Of a stretch of DNA of 64,000 bases, positions 40,404-50,088 are shown in pieces. A program made the translations under genes and the position numbers. The DNA lies in the NCBI GenBank assembly GCA_009991425.1, contig JAACWH010000025.1:1-64000 (forward strand), given 5' to 3'. The notes beneath the pieces were generated by a model that was given only the letters and a program-made list of their open reading frames with translations, did not search any database and was not told the DNA's origin. This DNA comes from Leptospira sp. Its GTDB lineage: Bacteria > Spirochaetota > Leptospiria > Leptospirales > Leptospiraceae. Each line of letters opens with the position of its first letter. Positions within the stretch are counted from its first letter, which is position 1.

Positions 40404-40890
40404 ATCATCTGACCTACATTATTCTATTCAAGCACTTGGCATAGGTTCAATTCGAATTATTTGTTCCGATGGGACTTTTCAGGATTTTTCAGCTAAGACT
40501 GTTGAGGAAGTAGATTATATTCTTCCTGGCCCTATTGGAATTTTCATAGATGATTTGGGAAATGAGTGCTGTATTCTTCAGAAGAGAGACAAGTTTTACC
40601 TTCATTGGAATGGAAATACCTACCAAGTTAAGCTCGATTCACGTAATTTAGATGAAAGTTTATTAGTTTCCAATGAAATCCGTAGCCCCATGCCTGGCAA
40701 AATCTTGAAAATATTTAAATCACCTGGCGATACATTTGGAAAATCAGAAGTTCTAGGGATTCTAGAAGCTATGAAAATGGAGAATCAGCTCAAAGCAGGT
40801 TTTGCTGGTAAGGTAGTTTCTGTTCTAAAAAAAGAAGGTGAAATTGTTTCTCAGGATGAAATATTGCTAGTTCTGGAACCTTTGCCATAA
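40387..40890 (+). CDS. biotin/lipoyl-binding (biotin carboxyl carrier) protein
   Basis: C-terminal 'RSPMPGKILKIFKSPGDTFGKSEVLGILEAMKMENQLKA'; 17-bp overlap with accC. Confidence 0.92.
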   Translation: MLFKFESSDLHYSIQALGIGSIRIICSDGTFQDFSAKTVEEVDYILPGPIGIFIDDLGNECCILQKRDKFYLHWNGNTYQVKLDSRNLDESLLVSNEIRSPMPGKILKIFKSPGDTFGKSEVLGILEAMKMENQLKAGFAGKVVSVLKKEGEIVSQDEILLVLEPLP

Positions 40891-40913
40891 GTTTGAAATT
40901 TTTTTAATTTAAT

Positions 40914-40951
40914 TTGACAAAAATTACCTTATTTGTAGCTTAAGTAAGCTA
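40914..40951 (+). promoter_or_regulatory. candidate promoter/operator: TTGACA followed by dyad TAGCTTA-AG-TAAGCTA
   Basis: TTGACA 40914-40919; inverted repeat 40936-40951 overlapping the -10 position. Confidence 0.4.
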
Positions 40952-40983
40952 AATCACAACAAAATAAGCATTTAAGGGTTTCT

Positions 40984-42471
40984 ATGAAATTAAATATTTC
41001 TCAGTTTTCTAAGATCGCTTTGCTGGTTCTTTTCTTATTCAGTTTTCCTATTTTTTCACAAGAAGTAGATGATGACGATGATGATAAAAGACCACCAAGA
41101 GCAGATCTTCCTTTCGAAATTAATAAAAAGAAAAGACTTTCCGAAAGAGACTTTAATAACAAGAAAGAAAATGGATACTTTACAGGACTTCCTCTAATTA
41201 ACTCAGACCCTAACGTCGGTGTTGGTTATGGAGCTAGAGTCTTGTACTTCGAGAATGGAACCAAAGAAGATCCATTCTTTGAATATACTCCCTATCGTTA
41301 TAGAATTTTTGCTCAATACTTCAACACAACTCGTAATGCTCCCTACCATTGGGCTAGTATAGATGCACCTTATGTATTTAATACTCAGTGGAGGCTTAGG
41401 GGAGATTTGATCTATGGTAGAAATCCAAATCTATTGTATTTCGGTTATGGGGAAGAAACCTTAAAACCGCTCAGCTATAGAGATCGTAATGATCCTCGAC
41501 AACCTATAGTTCGTAATGCGACGTTTAGTGATTACCAAGAGGCACAAGCTTATCGAAGACCAGGCAATGCGGGTGAAGCTCCATTTGTTACTGACAGACA
41601 ATACAATCGGTATGATTTGGAGAATCCCAATATTCAGTTATCAGGAGAACATTCATTCTTCGGAGGGACTGTTCGTTTAGTGGGTGGAACAAGGTTTTCC
41701 AAGCAAACTCTCAGAACTTTCGATGGTAAGGTTTACAGAGCGAAAGATCCTTTCTTTGGAAATACAAACTTTTCTCCTATTAATGTTGATGTAGATACTC
41801 CTAATGGAACAACTAAGGTTACTGAAGATCTAGAATCTGGTAAGATCATTGGTGCAAACGGTGGTTACATTAACACTCTAAGAGCAGGTATAGTATATGA
41901 TACCAGAGATTTTGAACCAGACCCTAACAAAGGTTTATTTCTTGAATACACTCATGAAAAATCAGTACGAGCCATTGGATCTGATTTTGATTTCAATCGT
42001 AACCTTGTTTCTGCGAGAGTATTCTTCAGTCCATTCAAAGGAATGGTTGAAAAGCTTGTGATTGCAGGTCGTGCTACAGCAGTTCAGAATAATGGAAATA
42101 CTCCCTTCTTTGAAGTGAACAATTTTTGGGGAACAGAGACCAACCAAGCTGGTCTAGGTGGACGAACAACTCTGAGAGGTTACAAACAAGATCGTTTCAC
42201 TGGCCCTTCTAATGCATTCGGTAACTTAGAAATTCGTTGGAAATTTGCATCCATTGATGCTGGGTCTCAACATTTTGACTTCCAATTAGTTCCTTTTTAT
42301 GATGTTGGACGCGTTTGGAATGATTATAAGAAAATGGGTCTCACTGATTACAAGCACTCTAGAGGTCTTGGTCTTAGGATTCCTTGGAACCAAGCAACCA
42401 TTATCTATATTGATTATGGTGTTTCGGATGAAGACAGACAGACTTTTGTTAACTTTAATCACATCTTTTAA
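40984..42471 (+). CDS. Omp85/BamA-like beta-barrel outer membrane protein
   Basis: Signal peptide; Asp-rich linker; beta-barrel C-terminus 'NLEIRWKFASIDAGSQHFDFQLVPFYDVGRVWND...GLGLRIPWNQATIIYIDYGVS..F'. Confidence 0.85.
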   Translation: MKLNISQFSKIALLVLFLFSFPIFSQEVDDDDDDKRPPRADLPFEINKKKRLSERDFNNKKENGYFTGLPLINSDPNVGVGYGARVLYFENGTKEDPFFEYTPYRYRIFAQYFNTTRNAPYHWASIDAPYVFNTQWRLRGDLIYGRNPNLLYFGYGEETLKPLSYRDRNDPRQPIVRNATFSDYQEAQAYRRPGNAGEAPFVTDRQYNRYDLENPNIQLSGEHSFFGGTVRLVGGTRFSKQTLRTFDGKVYRAKDPFFGNTNFSPINVDVDTPNGTTKVTEDLESGKIIGANGGYINTLRAGIVYDTRDFEPDPNKGLFLEYTHEKSVRAIGSDFDFNRNLVSARVFFSPFKGMVEKLVIAGRATAVQNNGNTPFFEVNNFWGTETNQAGLGGRTTLRGYKQDRFTGPSNAFGNLEIRWKFASIDAGSQHFDFQLVPFYDVGRVWNDYKKMGLTDYKHSRGLGLRIPWNQATIIYIDYGVSDEDRQTFVNFNHIF

Positions 42472-42483
42472 GGAGGAACGAGT

Positions 42484-43197
42484 ATGAATAAAATGAAATT
42501 AAACACAATCATCCTCCTAGTGGTAGTATCCAGTTTACTTACAGTAGGTTGTGAAGCACCCAAAGAGAAAGACACATTTGGTTTAAGCGATGAGGAATTA
42601 GGCACGGTCTTAACTGGCGTTCTTTTAAATACAAATTATGTTGATTTAAGAGATGGAACAGTTCTTGACAAAGCAGGTAGCCTCATCTGGAGAAAGTGTA
42701 GCCAAGGGCAAGTCTACCGCTCTACGGAAAATGATTGCCGAGGTGCAGTAGCAGGAACGCTTTTCACACCTAATGATCAAATCCTCTGGGGTGCTGGAAG
42801 ATATGCTTATTGTAATACGAACACTTGGTCTTGTAATACACGAACTGTACCAATTACTTTACTTGCAAATGCTGGATTTATCACAACCGGTTTTAGTGAA
42901 GCATTGAATACATGTGAATCATTAAATGATGCAAATGGTTTCCCAGGTTGGAGAGTTCCGAATCCTTTAGAATTACAAAAATTAACCTTAGGTGGAAGAA
43001 CCGGATTGTTGCAAAATTTTCCAGATACTGTAGAGAATATCTATTGGTCTTCTTGGTCTGTTCAGGATGATACAACTGGTGAGAAAGCAATTACTGTTAA
43101 TTTTGACAGAGAAAGTTTTGGTGAAGAAAAGATTGTAGATAAAATTGAAAGAACGTATGTAAGATGCATACGGCCTGCAGTTTCTACTTCTAACTAA
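42484..43197 (+). CDS. DUF1566 (Lcl C-terminal)-domain lipoprotein
   Basis: Lipobox LLTVGC; 'FPGWRVPNPLELQKL', 'YWSSW...AITVNF...YVRCIRP'. Confidence 0.88.
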   Translation: MNKMKLNTIILLVVVSSLLTVGCEAPKEKDTFGLSDEELGTVLTGVLLNTNYVDLRDGTVLDKAGSLIWRKCSQGQVYRSTENDCRGAVAGTLFTPNDQILWGAGRYAYCNTNTWSCNTRTVPITLLANAGFITTGFSEALNTCESLNDANGFPGWRVPNPLELQKLTLGGRTGLLQNFPDTVENIYWSSWSVQDDTTGEKAITVNFDRESFGEEKIVDKIERTYVRCIRPAVSTSN

Positions 43198-43233
43198 AAA
43201 TACCAAGCTTTAAAGACATAAGTCGGTAAAAAG

Positions 43234-43258
43234 AGTCAGCTTTATGCTGACTTTTTTT
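43234..43258 (+). terminator. Rho-independent terminator
   Basis: AGTCAGC-TTTAT-GCTGACT-TTTTTT. Confidence 0.9.
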
Positions 43259-43330
43259 ATTTTCGCAATTTTTTTAAAAAAAATCTAATCTATAATCTAA
43301 GCTATCCGATTTTTATTATAGGTAAATGAT

Positions 43331-44005
43331 ATGAGTTCCATAGCTTACATAGGTCACGGTCAATTGGAAAGTTCTCCAGAGAATTTTTCGATTTTACATG
43401 TCGTGTCCCATGAATTGAGCCATGTTCAGGAATTCAAAAACGAAGCCTTTCGTCAAGGTGAGGATATCGCCGAAATTCGTGTTAAGATTAATATGGAAAT
43501 GCGAGGGAATGGTAAGCTAGTTGCTGTTAGTGGAGAAACTTCTGCTACTACGAAAAAGCGAGTAGAAAAAGATAATGATTCTCTTTTCGAACCTTATAAA
43601 AAACCTGAAAATTATAACAAAACTTTGGATGCATCTAAAGATAATTCTATAGACGAGAATTCTAAAGCAATGGATTCCAAGAAAAATATCCAGGAGCTGA
43701 ATATCGTGTCTCGTAGAGATTCTTTGGAAAGTAAAATTTCAGAATTAGAGCTCGAGATTCAATCCCAAGAAAACTCTTCTAATTTACATGAAGTAGATAG
43801 CAATACGAATCCCAAAAAGCAAGAATTACTTCGTGAAAAGAATCGTATTCAAGAAGAAATTCGTATTCTTAAAATGCAAGAAAATTCAAAAAAGAATTTT
43901 CAAATGTTAAGCCAAGCCTATAAAAATATGATGGATGATGCATTTAATCTTGGAACTAACTCCAATTCTAAGAAAAATGGAAATCTATTGGATGTGAATT
44001 CTTAA
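43331..44005 (+). CDS. hypothetical protein with HExxH (HELSH) motif and C-terminal coiled coil
   Basis: 'LHVVSHELSHVQEFKNEAFRQGEDIAEIRVKINMEMRGNGKLVAVSGETSATT'; reminiscent of SprA-related putative metalloproteases. Confidence 0.65.
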   Translation: MSSIAYIGHGQLESSPENFSILHVVSHELSHVQEFKNEAFRQGEDIAEIRVKINMEMRGNGKLVAVSGETSATTKKRVEKDNDSLFEPYKKPENYNKTLDASKDNSIDENSKAMDSKKNIQELNIVSRRDSLESKISELELEIQSQENSSNLHEVDSNTNPKKQELLREKNRIQEEIRILKMQENSKKNFQMLSQAYKNMMDDAFNLGTNSNSKKNGNLLDVNS

Positions 44006-44596
44006 TTCTTCTCGAATTTCATCAATTCCTTTGTTTGTTAAAGCAGATGCATAAATAACTTTTTGATTCAATTGACTAGAATCTTTTTTAGATTCAGCCC
44101 TTTCTTTTTGATTCAATTTGTCCTCTTTGGTTCGTACAAGTATACTGGTAATATTTTTATTTTGAGCAGTCTGTAGTAAAAGCACTTCCTCGTCTGAAAT
44201 CATTCTTCTTGCGTCCAATAAAACAAAGAGACATTTTAATTTAACAGTTTGATTCAGATATTTTTCTAAAAGAATCATCATTGATTTGTGTTCTGAATGA
44301 GAGGCTTTAGAGTAGCCAAATCCTGGTAAGTCGACTAAACTAAATCGGTTAGGAACGACAAAAACGTTTATTAATTTTGTTTTGCCTGGAGTCCTGGAAG
44401 TTTTGGCGAGACTCTTTCTATTTAAAATTGCATTGATCAAAGATGATTTTCCTGCGTTGGATCTTCCTATAAATGCAATTTCTGGAAATCTAGATTCTTT
44501 TATAAATAGGTTTGGATCTCCAAATGATTTGTAGAAAAATGCTTTTTGTAATTCTATTAATAATTCTTCAGCTTCTGATGATTTCATTCTTTCCAA
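43985..44596 (-). CDS. engB: ribosome biogenesis GTP-binding protein YihA/YsxC/EngB
   Basis: 'FIGRSNAGKSSLINAILNRKSLAKTSRTPGKTKLINVF', 'LVDLPGFGYS'. Confidence 0.94.
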   Translation of the reverse strand: MERMKSSEAEELLIELQKAFFYKSFGDPNLFIKESRFPEIAFIGRSNAGKSSLINAILNRKSLAKTSRTPGKTKLINVFVVPNRFSLVDLPGFGYSKASHSEHKSMMILLEKYLNQTVKLKCLFVLLDARRMISDEEVLLLQTAQNKNITSILVRTKEDKLNQKERAESKKDSSQLNQKVIYASALTNKGIDEIREELRIHIQ

Positions 44597-45882
44597 TCCT
44601 TGGGGAAATTTTCTAATTCATTATTCCATAATTTAATTAAGATTATGTATGGTTTATTCTCTTTGAAAACAATAGGTACTAATTTTCGAATAGATTTTGG
44701 AATACAATTTGTTCGAAATATCTCTGAAATTTCTTTCTTCAAATTATTATGATTAATACATAATCCATTTTCTATATAGCCAATATGGTAGCCATCCTTT
44801 TGATCAAGATTCATCTTCCAGGAATTTTGATTCCAATGGATCTCTATAGATTTTTCAGAATATTCTATCTTCGCAGCATCGAAACAACTAGAATAATGCG
44901 GAATTAAAAATAGTGGACCTGAACTTTGTTTAGAGAGTAAGTATTCATTAGTTTTGTATTCAAAACTCTTCTCATTTATTAAAAATTCATAAGTTTCGAG
45001 AATCGTAGATCTACGGGCAGGGGAAAGTGAAAGCATTTTAAGATGGATGTCAAAAAGATTTTTCCATTGAGATGTTGAAGATATTGAAAGGCAAGTATCT
45101 CGTGGAATAGTGAGAAACGGCTTAGTTTTCTTAGAAGTTTGGTTGTTAATTTTCGCATATTTTGATTGAAATGTATTTGAATGGATAGCTTCAGAATCGT
45201 CGTGTAAATTATTATAAACTCTATCAAATTTTAAACCTTCTTTTTCTAATAAAGGTAGAATTTGCATACGAATTCGATTTCGAAAAAATAAATCACTTTG
45301 ATTGGTTTCATCCTCCCAAATTTTAAATTGAGTAATCAAATAGTAGCATTCATTTAATTCTTTATCTGTAAGCAAGGTAAGTGGGCGAAAAATATTTCCA
45401 TCCCAAGTCCGCATTGTATTAAATTGGACACCACCATCTCTAACTAAATTTATTAATATCGTTTCGAAGTAATCTTTTGTGTGATGGCCAGTTGTGATAT
45501 AGGCATTATTTTTATGAGCCAATTTGAATAAAGTCTTCCTGCGAACAATTCGTCCAGTCTCCTCTAATGATTTCTTTATGCGTTTAGAAAGTTTAGGAAT
45601 AATCTTTGAAATGAGAATATTATTGTTTTCGAAATGAGTATCTAAGAAATCTCGAATTTCGATTATTTCTTGTTCAGAATTACGAATATTATGTGCTAAA
45701 TGAAATACTATAGGTATTGGAATATTATGATTTCTATGTAAATAAATATAGAATTCCAAAAGTATCCTAGAATCTTTACCCCCAGAAAAGCTCAGTATTG
45801 CTTTCTTTTGGATTATCTGATCGTAATTTTTATTTATTCTATTCCATAGATTAGAATAAATTATTTCTAATCGGCTATCCAT
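44584..45882 (-). CDS. tilS: tRNA(Ile)-lysidine synthase-like PP-loop protein
   Basis: 'ILSFSGGKDSRILLEFY' PP-loop; 'YITTGHHTKDYFETILINLVRDGG', 'NRIRMQILPLLEKE'. Confidence 0.9.
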   Translation of the reverse strand: MDSRLEIIYSNLWNRINKNYDQIIQKKAILSFSGGKDSRILLEFYIYLHRNHNIPIPIVFHLAHNIRNSEQEIIEIRDFLDTHFENNNILISKIIPKLSKRIKKSLEETGRIVRRKTLFKLAHKNNAYITTGHHTKDYFETILINLVRDGGVQFNTMRTWDGNIFRPLTLLTDKELNECYYLITQFKIWEDETNQSDLFFRNRIRMQILPLLEKEGLKFDRVYNNLHDDSEAIHSNTFQSKYAKINNQTSKKTKPFLTIPRDTCLSISSTSQWKNLFDIHLKMLSLSPARRSTILETYEFLINEKSFEYKTNEYLLSKQSSGPLFLIPHYSSCFDAAKIEYSEKSIEIHWNQNSWKMNLDQKDGYHIGYIENGLCINHNNLKKEISEIFRTNCIPKSIRKLVPIVFKENKPYIILIKLWNNELENFPKDWKE

Positions 45883-47761
45883 TGCTAGCTAGGGCAATCA
45901 TAGTAATGTCATCATGTTGCTCACGATCGCCAACAAAACCTTCAAGATCTTCATAAATTTGATTCAACAGATTTTTGGAATTGAGATTTTCTGAGGCATG
46001 TTTCATGAATGATTCAAATAATCTTGGATCATCAAAGCTGACTCCATTTTCATTCATGGCTTCTGTAACTCCATCTGTATATAGAAGCATTACATCTCCT
46101 GTGTTCAGACGAAAGGTTCCAGAGTTACTCCAGCGGTTTATATTTGGTTCAATACCTAGTACAATTCCTTTTGTTTCAATGATTTCAAGGGAATTGGTTT
46201 CTTTCCGATAAATTAGGATATTTCCATGACCAGCACCAGCAAATAAAAATTCATTCGTATTGGGATCCCAACTAATCAAAGTCATAGTCATAAATCTTGG
46301 AGACACTGCTTCAGAATAATTGTAATAGATATAGGTATTAATATCAGAAAGTATTTCATTGATAGTAGGCTTTCGTCTTACTAAAGAATGTAAGATGGTG
46401 CGAACTGTAGCCATAACAATTCCGGCAGAGACACCCTTTCCACTTACATCACCGATGCAAATAATAACTTCACTTTCATTAGGGGAAACTATAAAATCAT
46501 AATAGTCGCCACCCACTCCTTTAGCAGATTTCATATAACCAGAAAAGTTAAAACCATTGATTTCAGGAGTCTCTCTAGGTAAAAGATTCAATTGAATATC
46601 ACGTGCAATTTCAATTTCTCTTTCAATCATTTTTTGATCACCCATTTTCTTATACATACGAGTGTTATCAATGGTAATTTTTGTTAATGCTGTATAAGCA
46701 TTTAAAACTTCGAAATCATCTCTAGAAAAACTTGATTCATCTTTAGATAAAAAGAGACAAAATTCTGTTCCGTCTTCTGATGAAAAAGGTATAATCAACT
46801 TATTCTTAAACTGCTGCGGTTCTTTATTTTTAAAAATCTCTTCTGTATCTTTTTCATTCAATCGTCCTGAAAAAGATTTCATTCCCGATTCATTTCTATT
46901 TAACTCATAGAATTTACACCATGTTTCATTCTTGTTTTTTTCATAAAGTTTATTCTGTGAAGTATTAGCAAAACTTGATGCAGTAAGCAATACCATCCGC
47001 ATCATCTCTTCTTGATTATCAATATATAATTTACTTAGTGTTAGAGCAGAAAGGTGAAGATTTTGGAAATTTACACTTTGGTTTTTGGATCTTTCATATA
47101 GACTCGCATTTCTTAAAGCAACTGCGAATTGACCTGTTAGTAATTCCATCATTTCTCGTTCTTCTAGTATATTATCAGTGTCAGGTGGTTCTCCATAATC
47201 TATAGTAATTAATCCTAGAGCATTAACTCCATATAGTATTGGTATAAGCAATTGAGATTTCGTATTTGTGAGATCTGCGTAAAGTTTATAAAAAGGATGC
47301 GGTTCATCTTCTAAATTATAATGAATAGATCTAGCCTCAGTCATGCTTTTGACGAGTGCCCCATAACTTAGATCATAATCTAATTTTATTTTTTTAATTT
47401 TTCTTTCTAGTTTTTGGTTAGTAGATTTATAACCTGCTAAATGGATTTGTGATTTATCAACATCAATAATTAAAATTCCAACATTCCTACTACCGAGTCT
47501 TTGGTGAATGAAATTAGCAAATCCGAATGCTAGTTCGCCTATCTTGACTGTTGAATTAAATAGTGCTAGAGAATCTAAAAGTAGAGAGACTCTGTTTTCT
47601 TGATTTTCAATTTGCAGTAGTCCAGAAAATCGAGTTGATCTTCGTTTCTCTAAAATCCATTCTTTTCCACAGGTGTTGCAGTAAAATCTCGCTTTTCTAG
47701 TCTCGCCTTCAGGTGTTTTCGTATCACCACATAGAACACATACACGAGATTCAGAGGACAT
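45875..47761 (-). CDS. GAF-domain SpoIIE-type PP2C phosphatase with N-terminal zinc ribbon
   Basis: N-terminal CVLCGD...CNTCGKEW; GAF-like middle; 'GVGGDYYDFIVSPNESEVIICIGDVSGKGVSAGIVMATVR', 'GDVMLLYTDGVTEAMN'. Confidence 0.9.
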   Translation of the reverse strand: MSSESRVCVLCGDTKTPEGETRKARFYCNTCGKEWILEKRRSTRFSGLLQIENQENRVSLLLDSLALFNSTVKIGELAFGFANFIHQRLGSRNVGILIIDVDKSQIHLAGYKSTNQKLERKIKKIKLDYDLSYGALVKSMTEARSIHYNLEDEPHPFYKLYADLTNTKSQLLIPILYGVNALGLITIDYGEPPDTDNILEEREMMELLTGQFAVALRNASLYERSKNQSVNFQNLHLSALTLSKLYIDNQEEMMRMVLLTASSFANTSQNKLYEKNKNETWCKFYELNRNESGMKSFSGRLNEKDTEEIFKNKEPQQFKNKLIIPFSSEDGTEFCLFLSKDESSFSRDDFEVLNAYTALTKITIDNTRMYKKMGDQKMIEREIEIARDIQLNLLPRETPEINGFNFSGYMKSAKGVGGDYYDFIVSPNESEVIICIGDVSGKGVSAGIVMATVRTILHSLVRRKPTINEILSDINTYIYYNYSEAVSPRFMTMTLISWDPNTNEFLFAGAGHGNILIYRKETNSLEIIETKGIVLGIEPNINRWSNSGTFRLNTGDVMLLYTDGVTEAMNENGVSFDDPRLFESFMKHASENLNSKNLLNQIYEDLEGFVGDREQHDDITMIALASNG

Positions 47762-47973
47762 ACTGCCAATTTTAGGAGTCTGAAAGGGAATTCAATTCTA
47801 TTCTCCTTTTGCTTAAAGACTAAGCATGTTTCTTTAAATTCTGATGATTTGGAATGGATTTTGCATAAATATTAATCATTAGCTAAATTGCTAATTTATT
47901 GGGCAGATAGGCACTATTTGCCAAACTCAATATGTCTAAAATATAGACAATTTGATTAATTTATGGAGTAATT

Positions 47974-50070
47974 ATGTCCGAACGAAAGATCAATCCTATT
48001 CTATCGATCCACGAAGTTGCTACCGCAATGAATTCTACTCATGATCCAGACGGATTGTTGGAATTAATTTTGGATCGCTGTATTCAGATTTCAGGAGCTG
48101 AATCTGGATCTCTTATGCTAATCAATGATAAAGAAGGAGTTCTGAATGTAATTACAACCCGGGGGATGAATCCGAAACTCATGAGTGAGTTTCGCCTAAA
48201 AATTGGCCAAGGTATTACGGGGATGGCTGTCTCTACGGGCAAAGGAAAAGTAGTCAATGATATTCGAAAAGATCCAGATTATATAAAAGTAAAAGAAGAT
48301 ATTCTATCAGAATTAGTAGCCCCCATGATTGTCGAAGGATCTGTAATCGGAGTTATATCATTAGATTCGAACAGATTGAACGCATTTACACAAGATATGT
48401 TTGATATTGTGACAGTTCTTGCAAATCAAGCAGCTCAAGTATTTAAGAATCTTCAGACATTTAGAAACCTCGAACAAAAAACTAAGATCCAATCTACTCT
48501 AATAGAAATTTCAAAAGTAGTTACATCCTCCTTGGATACCAATGAAGTTTTTTCTTCCATCATGAATTTATTAGATAAATCATTAAAATTAGAAAAGGGA
48601 ACGATTGTACTCTATAATAAGGAAGAAGATCTATTAAAGATTGTCGCTGCATCAGGATTAACTAGCGATGAAATGGATAAGGGAACATACCAAATAGGTG
48701 AGGGGGTAACTGGAAAAGTTTTCGAAACTGGTGAAGCCGTCATCATAGAATCAGTAGGCGATGATCCAAACTTTTTAAATAGAGTTGGGTATTTATCACA
48801 TTTTAATATAGAGAATTCTGAATTGGCATTAATCGTTGTTCCTATTATTTCTGATCAAGGAAAGTTAGGATTAGTATCTGTTTTCTTAGATAATCATAAA
48901 CATATAGATTTGAAATCCTATCTAGATTTTCTTTTAGTAGTCGCATCTATTATTTCTCAGACTATTAAAATTAATAAGCTAGTTGAAGAAGCTAAGAAAG
49001 AAATCTCCAGAGAAAATATTCAATTAAAAAGAGAATTAAAAAACAAATACAGATTTGGATCTTTGATTGGAAAAGCTTCTAACATGGAAAAGCTATTTGA
49101 AAAGATACAAATCGTAGCAGATTCAAGAGCTTCTATTTTGATCACAGGTGAATCAGGAACTGGAAAGGAAATGATTGCAAGTTCTATTCATTACAATAGC
49201 AGTCGATCTGAATGTCCATTCGTTAAAATAAATTGTGCAGCTATACCAGAGAATTTATTAGAATCTGAATTATTTGGCCACAAAAAGGGATCTTTTACTG
49301 GAGCAGTTGCTGATAAAAAAGGTAAATTTGAATTGGCTGATACTGGAACGATTTTCCTAGATGAGATCGGTGAAATGGATTTGAATCTCCAATCTAAATT
49401 GCTTCGTGTTCTCCAAGAAAGAGAGATAGAGGCTGTTGGTTCAGTTAAAACTAAGAAAATTGATGTTCGAATTATTGCCGCAACAAACGCAGATTTAGAA
49501 GATCTGATTGCTCAAAAGAAATTTAGACCTGATTTATATTATCGACTAAATGTTGTTAATCTGCATACGCCTGCACTTCGAGATAGAACAGAAGATATTC
49601 CACTTTTAATCAATCATTTTATCGAAAAATACGCTAAGGATAATTCTAAAGATATACGAGGGCTCACAAGAGATTCAATAAAATTATTATTAAAATACAA
49701 TTGGCCTGGAAATGTAAGAGAGTTAGAGAATGTTATAGAGAGGGCTGTTGTCTTATCGCAAGGTAATACACTGGATGTAGATGATTTTTCAGAGATATTT
49801 GAAAAAATGGTAACTCCAGAAATTAAGCATGATTCAGTTATTGCTGAATCTACAGATATGGTTGATATTAGTTCAGGAACTTTTTCTTCTAGTCATTTGG
49901 ATACTCTTGATGGAAAAGCAATGGAAGTAATCGTAAATGAAGTGGAAGCAAGAATGATTCAATATGCTATGAAGAAGTTTCGGTATACTAAGACTCGTGT
50001 TGCAAAATTCCTTGGCATAAATAGAAACACATTGGATAAAAAGATTAAAGAACTTAATATAGAATATTAA
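47974..50070 (+). CDS. sigma-54-dependent Fis-family regulator with two GAF domains
   Basis: '[22 protein letters not shown]', '[44 protein letters not shown]', C-terminal Fis HTH. Confidence 0.96.
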   Translation: MSERKINPILSIHEVATAMNSTHDPDGLLELILDRCIQISGAESGSLMLINDKEGVLNVITTRGMNPKLMSEFRLKIGQGITGMAVSTGKGKVVNDIRKDPDYIKVKEDILSELVAPMIVEGSVIGVISLDSNRLNAFTQDMFDIVTVLANQAAQVFKNLQTFRNLEQKTKIQSTLIEISKVVTSSLDTNEVFSSIMNLLDKSLKLEKGTIVLYNKEEDLLKIVAASGLTSDEMDKGTYQIGEGVTGKVFETGEAVIIESVGDDPNFLNRVGYLSHFNIENSELALIVVPIISDQGKLGLVSVFLDNHKHIDLKSYLDFLLVVASIISQTIKINKLVEEAKKEISRENIQLKRELKNKYRFGSLIGKASNMEKLFEKIQIVADSRASILITGESGTGKEMIASSIHYNSSRSECPFVKINCAAIPENLLESELFGHKKGSFTGAVADKKGKFELADTGTIFLDEIGEMDLNLQSKLLRVLQEREIEAVGSVKTKKIDVRIIAATNADLEDLIAQKKFRPDLYYRLNVVNLHTPALRDRTEDIPLLINHFIEKYAKDNSKDIRGLTRDSIKLLLKYNWPGNVRELENVIERAVVLSQGNTLDVDDFSEIFEKMVTPEIKHDSVIAESTDMVDISSGTFSSSHLDTLDGKAMEVIVNEVEARMIQYAMKKFRYTKTRVAKFLGINRNTLDKKIKELNIEY

Positions 50071-50088
50071 GAAATTAATTATTGAAAC

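Noticed and set aside
47910-47922. sigma-54 promoter-like GGCAC...TTGC upstream of the sigma54 activator
   Set aside because: GGCACTATTTGC has GG-to-GC spacing about 2 nt too short for a -24/-12 promoter.
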